Shown here in pieces: positions 1-6,421 of a DNA stretch of 6,604 bases. Within the stretch, counting starts at the first letter, position 1. The number at the start of each line of letters is the position of its first letter. The stretch is taken from NCBI GenBank assembly GCA_964587855.1, contig CAZPLT010000019.1:1-6604 (forward strand), read 5' to 3'. A program made the position numbers and the translations under genes. The stretch comes from WRCA01 sp964587855 (lineage in GTDB: Bacteria > Pseudomonadota > Alphaproteobacteria > Rs-D84). A model generated the notes under the pieces. It had not been told where the DNA came from. It searched no databases and was given only the letters and a program-made list of their open reading frames with translations.

Positions 1-2
1 CA

Positions 3-59
3 TGGGTGGTTTTTGGCACTTTTGATATGCAAGATCAAATAACATCTATTTTGTCGTAA
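3..59 (+). CDS. possible C-terminal tail of an upstream gene (partial)
   Basis: Frame 3 is open from the window edge to a TAA at 57-59 and would encode the 18-residue tail WVVFGTFDMQDQITSILS. It lies on the same strand as fabD and ends about 50 bp before the fabD start, as an upstream gene would. The stretch is too short to recognise a family, and open runs of this length occur by chance. A competing minus-strand frame, starting at the ATG complementary to 43-45 and running off the left edge, has no Shine-Dalgarno and is less attractive. Confidence 0.35.
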   Translation, partial: WVVFGTFDMQDQITSILS

Positions 60-82
60 GGCCTTGCGAACGTCATTTTTTT
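54..82 (+). terminator. weak hairpin plus T-run upstream of fabD
   Basis: TCGTAA (54-59) pairs with TTGCGA (64-69), including one G-T wobble, around a GGCC tetraloop. Seven T residues follow at 76-82. The stem contains the stop codon of the possible upstream gene, as a terminator tight behind a gene would. However, six bases separate stem and T-run and the stem is weak, so this may be an imperfect or incidental terminator. Confidence 0.3.
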
Positions 83-92
83 ACTATATTAT
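64..92 (+). promoter_or_regulatory. possible fabD promoter
   Basis: TTGCGA at 64-69 (four of six matches to TTGACA) lies 17 bp before TATTAT at 87-92 (five of six to TATAAT). An overlapping TATATT at 85-90 is an alternative -10. Either gives a leader of only about 12-14 nt that barely includes the Shine-Dalgarno AAGGAG at 100-105. The -35 overlaps the hairpin described above, so only one of the two readings may be functional. Confidence 0.33.
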
Positions 93-110
93 TCATGAAA
101 AGGAGATTAT

Positions 111-1022
111 ATGGCTTCAATACTTATTTTCCCCGGACAGGGATCCCAGACGGTTGGCATGGGAAAAGATTTGTATGATAATAATGCTGATGCACGTGCT
201 GTTTTTGAAGAAGTTGATTCTGCATTAAATCAGAAATTATCAAATTTAATTTTCAACGGTCCCATGGAAGAATTAACAATGACTGCAAATGTTCAGCCCG
301 CAATTTTTGCAGTGTCTATGGCTATGTTGCGTGCGTTTGGTAAAATTCCAGATGATGTAAAATATGTGGCTGGGCATTCTTTGGGTGAATATACGGCATT
401 ATGCGCAGTTGATGCTGTCAGTATTTATGATACAGCAAAATTATTACGTTTGCGTGGTGATTCTATGCAGCGTGCTGTACCAGCTGGCAAGGGCGCAATG
501 GCCGTAGTTATGGGACTGGAAATAGATAAAGTAAAAGAAGTTTGCGAAAGTGCAGAAAAAAGTATGCCAGCCGATTATTTTAATGTTGCTGATGTTGCAA
601 ATGATAATACCCCGGGCCAGGTTGTAATTTCTGGTGGCGAACAAACAATTTTACGTGCAATGGAATTGACGAAAGAAGCTGGGGCAAAACGTGCAATGTT
701 ATTGCCTTTGTCTGTACCTCCACATTCCAGATTGATGGCACCAGTTGCCACACAAATACAAGAAGCATTAAATAATATAGAAATAAAAACACCGGCTTTA
801 CCATTGATTTCTAATAAAACAACTACGCCTTTAACAAACATAAATGAAATCAAAGAAGCATTAGTTTATCAAATTACACATGGTGTGCGTTGGCGTGAAA
901 CTATATTGGGATTGCCGGCGCTGGGCGTTACAGAAACGATAGAAATTGGCCCAGGGGCTATTTTAACAGGGATGACACAACGTATAGTTCCAGAATTATC
1001 AGCAAGAAAATTGGAGATTTAA
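111..1022 (+). CDS. fabD: malonyl-CoA:ACP transacylase (FabD)
   Basis: This cytoplasmic enzyme of type II fatty-acid synthesis moves the malonyl group from malonyl-CoA to acyl carrier protein, making the extender unit for chain growth. The 303-aa protein has the usual length and all hallmarks: the N-terminal oxyanion motif FPGQGSQ (residues 7-13), the nucleophile elbow GHSLG (88-92, nucleophile S90), R115 in the LRLRG segment for binding the malonyl carboxylate, catalytic H205 in SVPPHS, and Q254 in LVYQ. The start is fixed by AAGGAG at 100-105, five to six bases upstream of the ATG. The stop lies one base before the next start, and fabG follows, so transcription as one unit is expected. Arginine is read mostly from CGT here, in contrast to the small ORF downstream. 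No truncation or missing active-site residue is seen. Confidence 0.97.
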   Translation: MASILIFPGQGSQTVGMGKDLYDNNADARAVFEEVDSALNQKLSNLIFNGPMEELTMTANVQPAIFAVSMAMLRAFGKIPDDVKYVAGHSLGEYTALCAVDAVSIYDTAKLLRLRGDSMQRAVPAGKGAMAVVMGLEIDKVKEVCESAEKSMPADYFNVADVANDNTPGQVVISGGEQTILRAMELTKEAGAKRAMLLPLSVPPHSRLMAPVATQIQEALNNIEIKTPALPLISNKTTTPLTNINEIKEALVYQITHGVRWRETILGLPALGVTETIEIGPGAILTGMTQRIVPELSARKLEI

Positions 1023-1023
1023 A

Positions 1024-1278
1024 ATGGCTTATAAACACGAAGATGATTATAGAAGAGGGAAATTAATACGAAAATTAAAAAAGTCTGAAAAACCTATAGT
1101 AAGTAAAAAAGAGAAAGAATTACTAGGATCAGATCAATTAGCAAAATTAAACAAACCCACAAAAAAAGGTATTTTTAAATTGGGGTGTGAGAAAACTGCA
1201 CATTCAGAAAGGCAAAAAGCGAGAAGGGGAGCTAAAAGATATAAAGAATTGACTTGTGATTATACCAAAGGAAGATAA
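1024..1278 (+). CDS. small, highly basic protein of unknown function
   Basis: I do not recognise this 84-aa product. It is extremely rich in Lys and Arg, has no signal peptide or membrane segment, and carries two cysteines (C55, C80). Basic clusters lie near residues 10-20, 28-31 and 64-73 (QKARRGAKRY), suggesting nucleic-acid or ribosome contact, but that is inference. Translation is plausible: GGAG at 1013-1016 sits seven bases before the ATG, the start is one base after the fabD stop, and the fabG Shine-Dalgarno (1268-1274) lies inside its last codons, so the three genes look translationally linked. Its eight arginine codons are AGA (5), AGG (2) and CGA (1), with no CGT or CGC, whereas fabD uses almost only CGT. 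This points to a different origin or weak codon selection. The tidy fit between two genes argues against a spurious frame. Confidence 0.68.
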   Translation: MAYKHEDDYRRGKLIRKLKKSEKPIVSKKEKELLGSDQLAKLNKPTKKGIFKLGCEKTAHSERQKARRGAKRYKELTCDYTKGR

Positions 1279-1279
1279 A

Positions 1280-2005
1280 ATGTTTTCATTAAAAGATAAA
1301 GTTGCGCTTATAACTGGCGCCACTGGCGGAATAGGCGAAGCAATAGCGCATACATTTCATGAAATGGGTGCCAAGGTTGTTATTACTGGACGTAACGAAA
1401 CTAAATTAAAAGAATTGGGCGATAAATTTATTGCGATTGCAGCAGACGTTTCAAAACCAGGCGAAGCCGACAGACTAATTAAAGCAACTGTCGAAAAAGC
1501 CGGAAAAATTGATATTTTAATTAATAATGCTGGGATAACCAAAGATACGCTTTTGATGCGTATGACAGACGAACAGTTTGATGATGTTATGAATACAAAT
1601 TTGCGTGCATGTTTTCAACTTTGCCGTGCAGCAATTATGCCTATGATGAAAAATAAATTTGGTCGTATTATAAATATGTCATCTGTAATTGGTGCAATTG
1701 GTGGTCCGGGCCAAGCCAACTATGCCGCAAGCAAGGGAGGAGTTGTTGCGTTAACAAAATCCATCGCTGCCGAAGTTGCATCTCGTGGTATCACTGCAAA
1801 CTGTATTGCGCCTGGATTTATTAAAACACCAATGACAGATGTTTTACCAGATGAATTAAAAGAAGCATATTTAAAACAAATTCCAGCTGGTCGTTTTGGC
1901 GAACCAAAAGATATAGCGGACATTGCATTGTTCTTAGCATCAGAAGAAGCATCGTATATAACAGGACAAACAATACATGTTAATGGTGGAATGGCTAGAT
2001 TTTAA
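1280..2005 (+). CDS. fabG: 3-oxoacyl-[acyl-carrier-protein] reductase (FabG)
   Basis: This enzyme catalyses the NADPH-dependent reduction of 3-oxoacyl-ACP to (3R)-3-hydroxyacyl-ACP, the first reductive step of each fatty-acid elongation cycle, normally as a tetramer in the cytoplasm. The 241-aa protein is a complete classical short-chain dehydrogenase: cofactor motif TGATGGIG (12-19), D56 in AADV, NNAG (82-85), N107 in MNTNL, catalytic S135 in NMSSV, and the YxxxK pair Y148/K152 in NYAASKGG. The C-terminus TGQTIHVNGGM is typical of FabG and separates it from generic SDRs. The ATG at 1280 is preferred over an in-frame GTG at 1256 because AAGGAAG (1268-1274) is correctly spaced and the GTG only adds eight non-family residues. 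It is the last gene of its unit; a strong terminator follows at once, without the acpP gene often found next. Confidence 0.96.
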   Translation: MFSLKDKVALITGATGGIGEAIAHTFHEMGAKVVITGRNETKLKELGDKFIAIAADVSKPGEADRLIKATVEKAGKIDILINNAGITKDTLLMRMTDEQFDDVMNTNLRACFQLCRAAIMPMMKNKFGRIINMSSVIGAIGGPGQANYAASKGGVVALTKSIAAEVASRGITANCIAPGFIKTPMTDVLPDELKEAYLKQIPAGRFGEPKDIADIALFLASEEASYITGQTIHVNGGMARF

Positions 2006-2031
2006 AAAAAGCCGGCAAAACCGGCTTTTTT
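2006..2031. terminator. bidirectional rho-independent terminator
   Basis: GCCGG (2011-2015) pairs with CCGGC (2021-2025) around a CAAAA loop. It is flanked by five A (2006-2010) on the left and six T (2026-2031) on the right, which extend the stem. Read on the plus strand it ends the fabD-fabG unit directly after the fabG stop. Read on the minus strand it ends the convergent gene whose stop is at 2039-2041. The symmetric A/T flanks fit use from both sides. Confidence 0.93.
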
Positions 2032-2038
2032 AATAATA

Positions 2039-2614
2039 TTATACCATAAAGGGCAGATTTTCTAGATTCCCCTCGGCCACGCGAACATTTACGTCTACAA
2101 CCATAAATACTTTGTCTTCACCATCTTCGGCGTGCATAGGGATATTAAATAATTCTGGTGTTAACAAGTGGCTGGTATTTACAGAAATCTTGGTAACCAG
2201 ATGATCATCGTCTAACAGGGTATAAATCGGCCCCATGTTTTTTGGTGTGTTTTCACCGATTTCATGTTCGTTTTGAGGGCTGCGTAATGCGTCCAACAGG
2301 GTTTTCATACGATTATCGACATCTGTACGTGCAAGACCAACGATTTCAGGGTGTAACAGTAATATATCTAATTCGGCTAATAATTTAAGATTAGGTGTAA
2401 TTATAGGATTCCAATCTATTCCGCCAATATGCCGTGTGGAAATAGGGTTTTTTGTTGGATTTGGCATCATATATTTTTGCAGGTTGTTCCAAGGGCTATT
2501 TTCAACCAATTTTTTAAGCTGAGGATGAAACTGCATTCTTATGTTTGCAATATGCTGGGAACGCTTTTTTGGATTGACCCGTAGCTCTCCGAAATACAAT
2601 AATTTAAACTTCAT
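2039..2614 (-). CDS. RusA-like Holliday-junction endonuclease fold protein
   Basis: A 191-aa protein whose centre carries the RusA signature: D98-V-D100-N101, then K104 and D108 (TDVDNRMKTLLDAL), and after a spacer a second acidic cluster D135-D137 (LLDDDHLV) followed by K142. In E. coli RusA, a Mg-dependent dimeric nuclease that cuts four-way junctions, the DxDN aspartates, a lysine four residues later and a later aspartate are catalytic, and the spacing here matches. It is longer than typical RusA (about 120 aa), with an N-terminal part containing FGEL and FHPQLKKL and about 20 extra residues between the acidic clusters. From memory this resembles a widespread uncharacterised family of similar length, not phage RusA itself. 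The start is supported by AGAGGT (complement of 2619-2624) and a TATAAT upstream. The gene stands alone, convergent to fabG and divergent from gyrB. The fold assignment is fairly secure; substrate and activity are inferred. Confidence 0.75.
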   Translation of the reverse strand: MKFKLLYFGELRVNPKKRSQHIANIRMQFHPQLKKLVENSPWNNLQKYMMPNPTKNPISTRHIGGIDWNPIITPNLKLLAELDILLLHPEIVGLARTDVDNRMKTLLDALRSPQNEHEIGENTPKNMGPIYTLLDDDHLVTKISVNTSHLLTPELFNIPMHAEDGEDKVFMVVDVNVRVAEGNLENLPFMV

Positions 2615-2630
2615 TTTTACCTCTTTTTCC

Positions 2631-2659
2631 TTGCTAATTATATCATAAATTGCTATATT
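2631..2659 (+). promoter_or_regulatory. gyrB promoter
   Basis: TTGCTA (2631-2636) and TATATT (2654-2659) are separated by exactly 17 bp, and the -10 carries the extended TGn motif (TGC at 2651-2653). The predicted start near 2666 leaves a leader of about 21 nt with the Shine-Dalgarno AAGGAAAG at 2673-2680, seven bases before the gyrB ATG. It overlaps the oppositely directed promoter of the RusA-like gene. Confidence 0.65.
2637..2645 (-). promoter_or_regulatory. extended -10 promoter of the RusA-like gene
   Basis: The minus strand reads TGATATAAT here: a perfect TATAAT (complement of 2637-2642) with the TGn extension. No good -35 is found 16-18 bp upstream, as is usual for extended -10 promoters. 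The predicted start near 2630 gives a leader of about 16 nt containing the AGAGGT ribosome-binding site. The element lies inside the spacer of the gyrB promoter. Confidence 0.6.
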
Positions 2660-2686
2660 TTACAGGCTAAAAAAGGAAAGAAATTT

Positions 2687-5080
2687 ATGGTAGTAGAAAA
2701 CAATTATACAGGTGATTCCATCAAGGTTTTAAAAGGTTTGGAAGCGGTTAAAAAACGTCCCGGAATGTATATCGGTGACGTTGGTGACGGTTCCGGTTTG
2801 CATCATATGATTTACGAAGTTGTAAACAACTCGATTGACGAAGCAATGGCTGGTTATGCAGACAGCGTTTATGTTTTATTAAATTCAGATGGCAGCGCAA
2901 CAATTCGTGATAATGGGCGTGGTATGCCATTTGACATTAATCATGCCGAGGGCTGCAGCGCGTTGGAACTGATTATGTGTGAATTACATGCTGGTGGTAA
3001 GTTTGATAATGAAACAAGTGGGGCGTATAAGGTTTCTGGTGGTTTACATGGTGTGGGTGTATCTGTTGTGAATGCTCTTTCTACTTGGCTTGAGGTTCGG
3101 GTTTGGCGTGATGGCAAAGAAGCAACAATGTCTTTTGCTGATGGTGCACCAAAAACTGAGCTGGCAATAAAGGAAATTGGTGGTAATCGCCATGGTACCG
3201 AGGTGACATTTTTACCATCCAAAGATACATTTACATTTACAGAATTTAGTGTGGATACCATGGAAACATGGTTGCGCGAACAATCTTATCTGAATGCGAA
3301 TGTTAAAATTATATTTGAAGATTTGCGTGGCGCAGAAAAGAAGACCAAAGAGTTTCATTCTGTTGATGGTTTAAAAGGTTTTGCTACTTATTTGGATAAA
3401 TCCAAAGAAAAACTGACCAAAGAACCAATACAAATGATAAAACAAAATGGTGATACTTATGTAGAAATTGTTCTGGAATGGACCACTGCATATAATGAAA
3501 CATCGCTTTGCTTTACTAATAATATCCCAAACAAAGAAGGTGGAACACACCTGGCGGGATTCCGCGCGGGACTTACGCGCGCATTAAACAAATACATTTC
3601 GGATAAAGGTAATAAAAAAGATCTTAATCTGACCGGTGAAGATTTTCGCGAAGGTTTAACAAATATTATCAGTGTTAAAATTCCAGATCCAAAATTCGGC
3701 AGCCAAACAAAAGACAAATTGGTATCCAGTGAAATTCGTCCAGTTGTAGAAAGTGTAGTTTCTGAAATGCTGTATGAATATTTAGAAGAAAATCCAGCAA
3801 TTGGAAGAACAATTATTGATAAAATTATCGAGGCCGCAACTGCACGTGAGGCTGCACGCAAAGCGCGCGAATTATCGCGTAAAAAGACCGGTCCAGATAT
3901 GAATGTTATTTCTGGTAAGTTGGCGCAGTGTTCTGATAAAAATCCTGAAAATTGTGAATTGTTTATAGTCGAAGGAGATTCGGCAGGTGGTACCGCCAAG
4001 CAGGGCCGTGACAGAAAGTTCCAGGCAATTTTACCACTGCGTGGAAAAATTTTAAATGTTGAACGTGTTCGATTTGACAGAATGTTGGCGTCTGAAACAA
4101 TTGGTACACTGGTGTCTGCACTGGGCTCTGGTATTGGTACAGATGATTTTGATATTGAAAAAATGCGTTATCATAAAATTATAATTATGACTGACGCGGA
4201 CGTTGACGGTGCACATATTCAAATATTATTGATGACATTCTTTTATCGCCATATGCCCCAGGCAATTGAACGTGGTTATGTCTATGTAGCAAAACCGCCA
4301 CTTTATGGAATTACTCGTGGGAAACAACAATTATATTTGCAAGATCAACGTGAAATGGATGACTATTTGATGGAACAGTTGGCAACAGATGGAATGATAA
4401 ACACGTCCAGCGGCGAACAAATTGCGGGCGTGGATTTAAAACGTACTTTGGGTTTGATTGCAAATATGAAAACTGTTTTACAACCTTTGCATTCAATTGC
4501 TCCATTGCGTTTTATAGAAGCATTGGCGTTGAATAATTGTTTGTCGGCAAATGTTAATGCTTCGTTATCAAATGTTGAAAAATTCTTGGACGCTGGTGAA
4601 CTTGAGTTTGAACGTGGATGGAAAGTTTCATGCAGTAATAATGGAATTGAAATTTTACGCACTTTGCGAAGTGTTACAGAAAAATATTTTGTGCCACATG
4701 AAAAATTGGATTCGCCAGAGGTTCGTGCATGGGAACGTATGCAGGGTCGTGATGAACTGATTGCAATGTTTAATACGCCAGTTGAATTGCGAGTAAAAAC
4801 AAAATCGCAAAAAATATGGGGAGCATTACAATTATTGAATACTGCTTTTGAATACGCCAAACAAGGAATTAAAATACAACGTTATAAAGGTTTGGGGGAA
4901 ATGAACGCAGAACAATTATGGGAAACAACCATGGATCCAAACAATCGTAATGTGTTCCAAATCAAGGTATCGGACGCCGTCCAAGCAGACGAAGTAGTTA
5001 GTATGCTGATGGGAGACGTTGTTGAACCACGCCGTGACTTTATCGTTGATAACGCATTAAATGCAAATATTGATATATAA
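2687..5080 (+). CDS. gyrB: DNA gyrase subunit B (type IIA topoisomerase ATPase)
   Basis: GyrB is the ATPase half of the A2B2 gyrase that introduces negative supercoils. At 797 aa it is full length. In order: the GHKL ATPase domain with E44 and N48 (EVVNNSIDEA), D75 in RDNGRGMP, and the lid GGLHGVGVSVVNALS (118-132); the transducer with the QTK loop (340-342); the Toprim domain with EGDSAGG (429-435), LPLRGKILNVE (449-459) and the metal-binding DADVD (503-507); a Gram-negative-type insert roughly 555-720; and the tail RYKGLGEMN (732-740) to the NIDI end. The insert and the C-terminal QLWETTMDP...MGDVVEPRR segment mark GyrB rather than ParE. Two oddities: N47 where E. coli has D45, and Q512 where the family has Arg after GxHI. 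The start is set by AAGGAAAG at 2673-2680. The gene leads a close-packed unit with two repair genes. Confidence 0.96.
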   Translation: MVVENNYTGDSIKVLKGLEAVKKRPGMYIGDVGDGSGLHHMIYEVVNNSIDEAMAGYADSVYVLLNSDGSATIRDNGRGMPFDINHAEGCSALELIMCELHAGGKFDNETSGAYKVSGGLHGVGVSVVNALSTWLEVRVWRDGKEATMSFADGAPKTELAIKEIGGNRHGTEVTFLPSKDTFTFTEFSVDTMETWLREQSYLNANVKIIFEDLRGAEKKTKEFHSVDGLKGFATYLDKSKEKLTKEPIQMIKQNGDTYVEIVLEWTTAYNETSLCFTNNIPNKEGGTHLAGFRAGLTRALNKYISDKGNKKDLNLTGEDFREGLTNIISVKIPDPKFGSQTKDKLVSSEIRPVVESVVSEMLYEYLEENPAIGRTIIDKIIEAATAREAARKARELSRKKTGPDMNVISGKLAQCSDKNPENCELFIVEGDSAGGTAKQGRDRKFQAILPLRGKILNVERVRFDRMLASETIGTLVSALGSGIGTDDFDIEKMRYHKIIIMTDADVDGAHIQILLMTFFYRHMPQAIERGYVYVAKPPLYGITRGKQQLYLQDQREMDDYLMEQLATDGMINTSSGEQIAGVDLKRTLGLIANMKTVLQPLHSIAPLRFIEALALNNCLSANVNASLSNVEKFLDAGELEFERGWKVSCSNNGIEILRTLRSVTEKYFVPHEKLDSPEVRAWERMQGRDELIAMFNTPVELRVKTKSQKIWGALQLLNTAFEYAKQGIKIQRYKGLGEMNAEQLWETTMDPNNRNVFQIKVSDAVQADEVVSMLMGDVVEPRRDFIVDNALNANIDI

Positions 5081-5086
5081 AAATAA

Positions 5087-5752
5087 ATGGGAAGAAAACA
5101 AATAAATTTATCACGGGAATTATTTTTTGAGTTGGAAAAACAATTATCCAATTTGGGTTTAAATTCTGATTCTGAAAATTTTTCCGTGATAAAAGAACGT
5201 TTGTTAAATAAAAAACCTTTATCAGATTATGATTTTGCACGCCAGGCAATTTATGTAATTTTATCCGGCGGATTTTCACAAAAGACAGCAAAAAAAGTTC
5301 ATTCGCAAATAATTGATTTTTTATCGCAAAATCCCAATCCAAAATTTGATGATTTGTTTGCAATTTTTCACAATAAAAACAAGATAAATGCAATTATAAA
5401 AATATGGGAAAATCGTCAAAAATACCGGGATTTTTATTATAATTTGAATTCTTTGGAAAAAAAACTTTCCTATTTATCTTCGCTGCCGCACATTGGTAAA
5501 ATAACAGCAAATCATTTGGCAAGAAACCTGGGCGAAGATATTGTAAAATATGATATTTGGATTCAACGTTTGGGTGTTGCTTTTTCAGGAATAGATTTAC
5601 AGAATAAAATTGATAATGGAAAATTGGATCCAGACATAAAAAAAGCCTGTGATGATATGTTTGAATTTTTGGTAATTGAAACAGGTTTACCACGGGGATA
5701 TATTGATGTTGTTTTGTGGAAGTCTTGTCAAAATGGACTAATAAGATTATGA
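5087..5752 (+). CDS. HhH-GPD superfamily DNA glycosylase-like protein
   Basis: A 221-aa, helix-rich protein with a helix-hairpin-helix DNA-binding motif, LPHIGKITANHLARNLG (133-149), followed by KYDIWIQRLG (154-163). In base-excision glycosylases of the endonuclease III/OGG type the hairpin is followed by the catalytic aspartate, which here is D156. Bifunctional members carry the Schiff-base lysine two residues after the second hairpin Gly; here that place is I139, with K138 beside it, so a monofunctional or altered activity is likely. An N-terminal AIYVILSGGFSQKTAKKV segment (54-71) resembles the first core helices of the fold. There is only a lone pair of spaced cysteines and no 4Fe-4S cluster, which separates it from Nth and MutY. 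The best guess is an Ogg2/AGOG-like branch, but the substrate base is unknown. No good Shine-Dalgarno precedes the ATG, six bases after gyrB, so coupled translation is probable. Its stop overlaps ung. Confidence 0.65.
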   Translation: MGRKQINLSRELFFELEKQLSNLGLNSDSENFSVIKERLLNKKPLSDYDFARQAIYVILSGGFSQKTAKKVHSQIIDFLSQNPNPKFDDLFAIFHNKNKINAIIKIWENRQKYRDFYYNLNSLEKKLSYLSSLPHIGKITANHLARNLGEDIVKYDIWIQRLGVAFSGIDLQNKIDNGKLDPDIKKACDDMFEFLVIETGLPRGYIDVVLWKSCQNGLIRL

Positions 5753-6411
5753 ATGTAAAAATAGAAGAATCTTGGAAAACGGCGATGGCGGCGGAATTTG
5801 ATAAAGAATATTTTATCAAATTGACTGATTTTGTGCGCGGCGAATATACATCGGGCAAACAAATTTATCCCGCCCCCAATGACATTTTTAATGCTTTTAA
5901 TTTATGTCCATTTGATAAAGTTCAGGTTGTAATAATCGGGCAAGATCCATATCATGAACCGGGTCAGGCACATGGGCTATGTTTTTCTGTGCAAAACGGA
6001 ATTCAATTGCCACCATCATTACAAAATATTTATAAAGAAATTCAAAATGATTTGGGGCGTCCCAGTGTGACCAATGGCGATTTAACCCATTGGGCGCGTC
6101 AGGGCGTTCTGCTTTTGAATTCAACTTTGTCAGTCCAGGCACATCTGGCGGCATCGCATGCGGGCAAGGGGTGGGAACAATTTACAGATGCGGTAATTCG
6201 CGTGTTATCGTCGCGCACAGGTTTGGTTTATATGCTGTGGGGCAGTTATGCACAAAAGAAAGCCGATTTTGTAAATGCGGATAAAAACCTGATATTAAAA
6301 TCAGTTCATCCATCGCCATTATCCGCGCATCGGGGATTTTTTGGTAATCACCATTTTTCACGCGCCAATGAATATCTGGTTGCCCAGGGCAAAAAGCCCA
6401 TAGATTGGTAA
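5749..6411 (+). CDS. ung: uracil-DNA glycosylase, family 1 (Ung)
   Basis: Ung hydrolyses the N-glycosidic bond of uracil in DNA, starting base-excision repair of deaminated cytosine and misincorporated dUMP. The 220-aa protein has normal length and the family 1 motifs: the water-activating loop GQDPYH (64-69, catalytic D66), the substrate-binding F79 in LCFSV, LLLNSTLSV with uracil-recognition N124, the segment AGKGWEQFTD (138-147), LWGSYAQKK (163-171), and the minor-groove loop HPSPLS (187-192) with H187. The ATG at 5749 overlaps the preceding TGA in an ATGA arrangement, the classic sign of translational coupling. An in-frame GTG at 5716 would add 11 residues unlike the family and overlap further, so it was not chosen. 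There is no clear Shine-Dalgarno, consistent with reinitiation. It is the last gene of the gyrB unit, and no convincing terminator follows before the tRNA promoter. Confidence 0.96.
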   Translation: MNVKIEESWKTAMAAEFDKEYFIKLTDFVRGEYTSGKQIYPAPNDIFNAFNLCPFDKVQVVIIGQDPYHEPGQAHGLCFSVQNGIQLPPSLQNIYKEIQNDLGRPSVTNGDLTHWARQGVLLLNSTLSVQAHLAASHAGKGWEQFTDAVIRVLSSRTGLVYMLWGSYAQKKADFVNADKNLILKSVHPSPLSAHRGFFGNHHFSRANEYLVAQGKKPIDW

Positions 6412-6421
6412 TTGGTTTTTC

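Noticed and set aside
1..45. Minus-strand ORF beginning at 45 and leaving the window
   Set aside because: Only 15 codons are visible, with no Shine-Dalgarno and no recognisable sequence.
1256..1279. GTG start upstream of fabG
   Set aside because: It adds eight residues not seen in FabG and lacks its own Shine-Dalgarno, while AAGGAAG at 1268-1274 is correctly placed for the ATG at 1280.
3457..3999. 180-codon open frame on the minus strand inside gyrB
   Set aside because: It lies wholly within a conserved gyrB reading frame, has no ribosome-binding site or recognisable domain, and its composition is that of an antisense shadow.
4363..4860. 165-codon open frame on the minus strand inside gyrB
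   Set aside because: Antisense shadow of the GyrB insert and tail region; no family features and no start signal.
5716..5748. GTG start upstream of ung
   Set aside because: It would add 11 non-family residues; the ATGA overlap at 5749-5752 is the more natural start.
5394..5858. 154-codon open frame on the minus strand across the glycosylase-ung junction
   Set aside because: It overlaps two well-supported genes on the other strand and encodes no recognisable domain.
6390..6421. Terminator after ung
   Set aside because: There is an A-run, a GCCCA, TTGG repeats and a T-run, but they form only a bulged, weak stem; not convincing.
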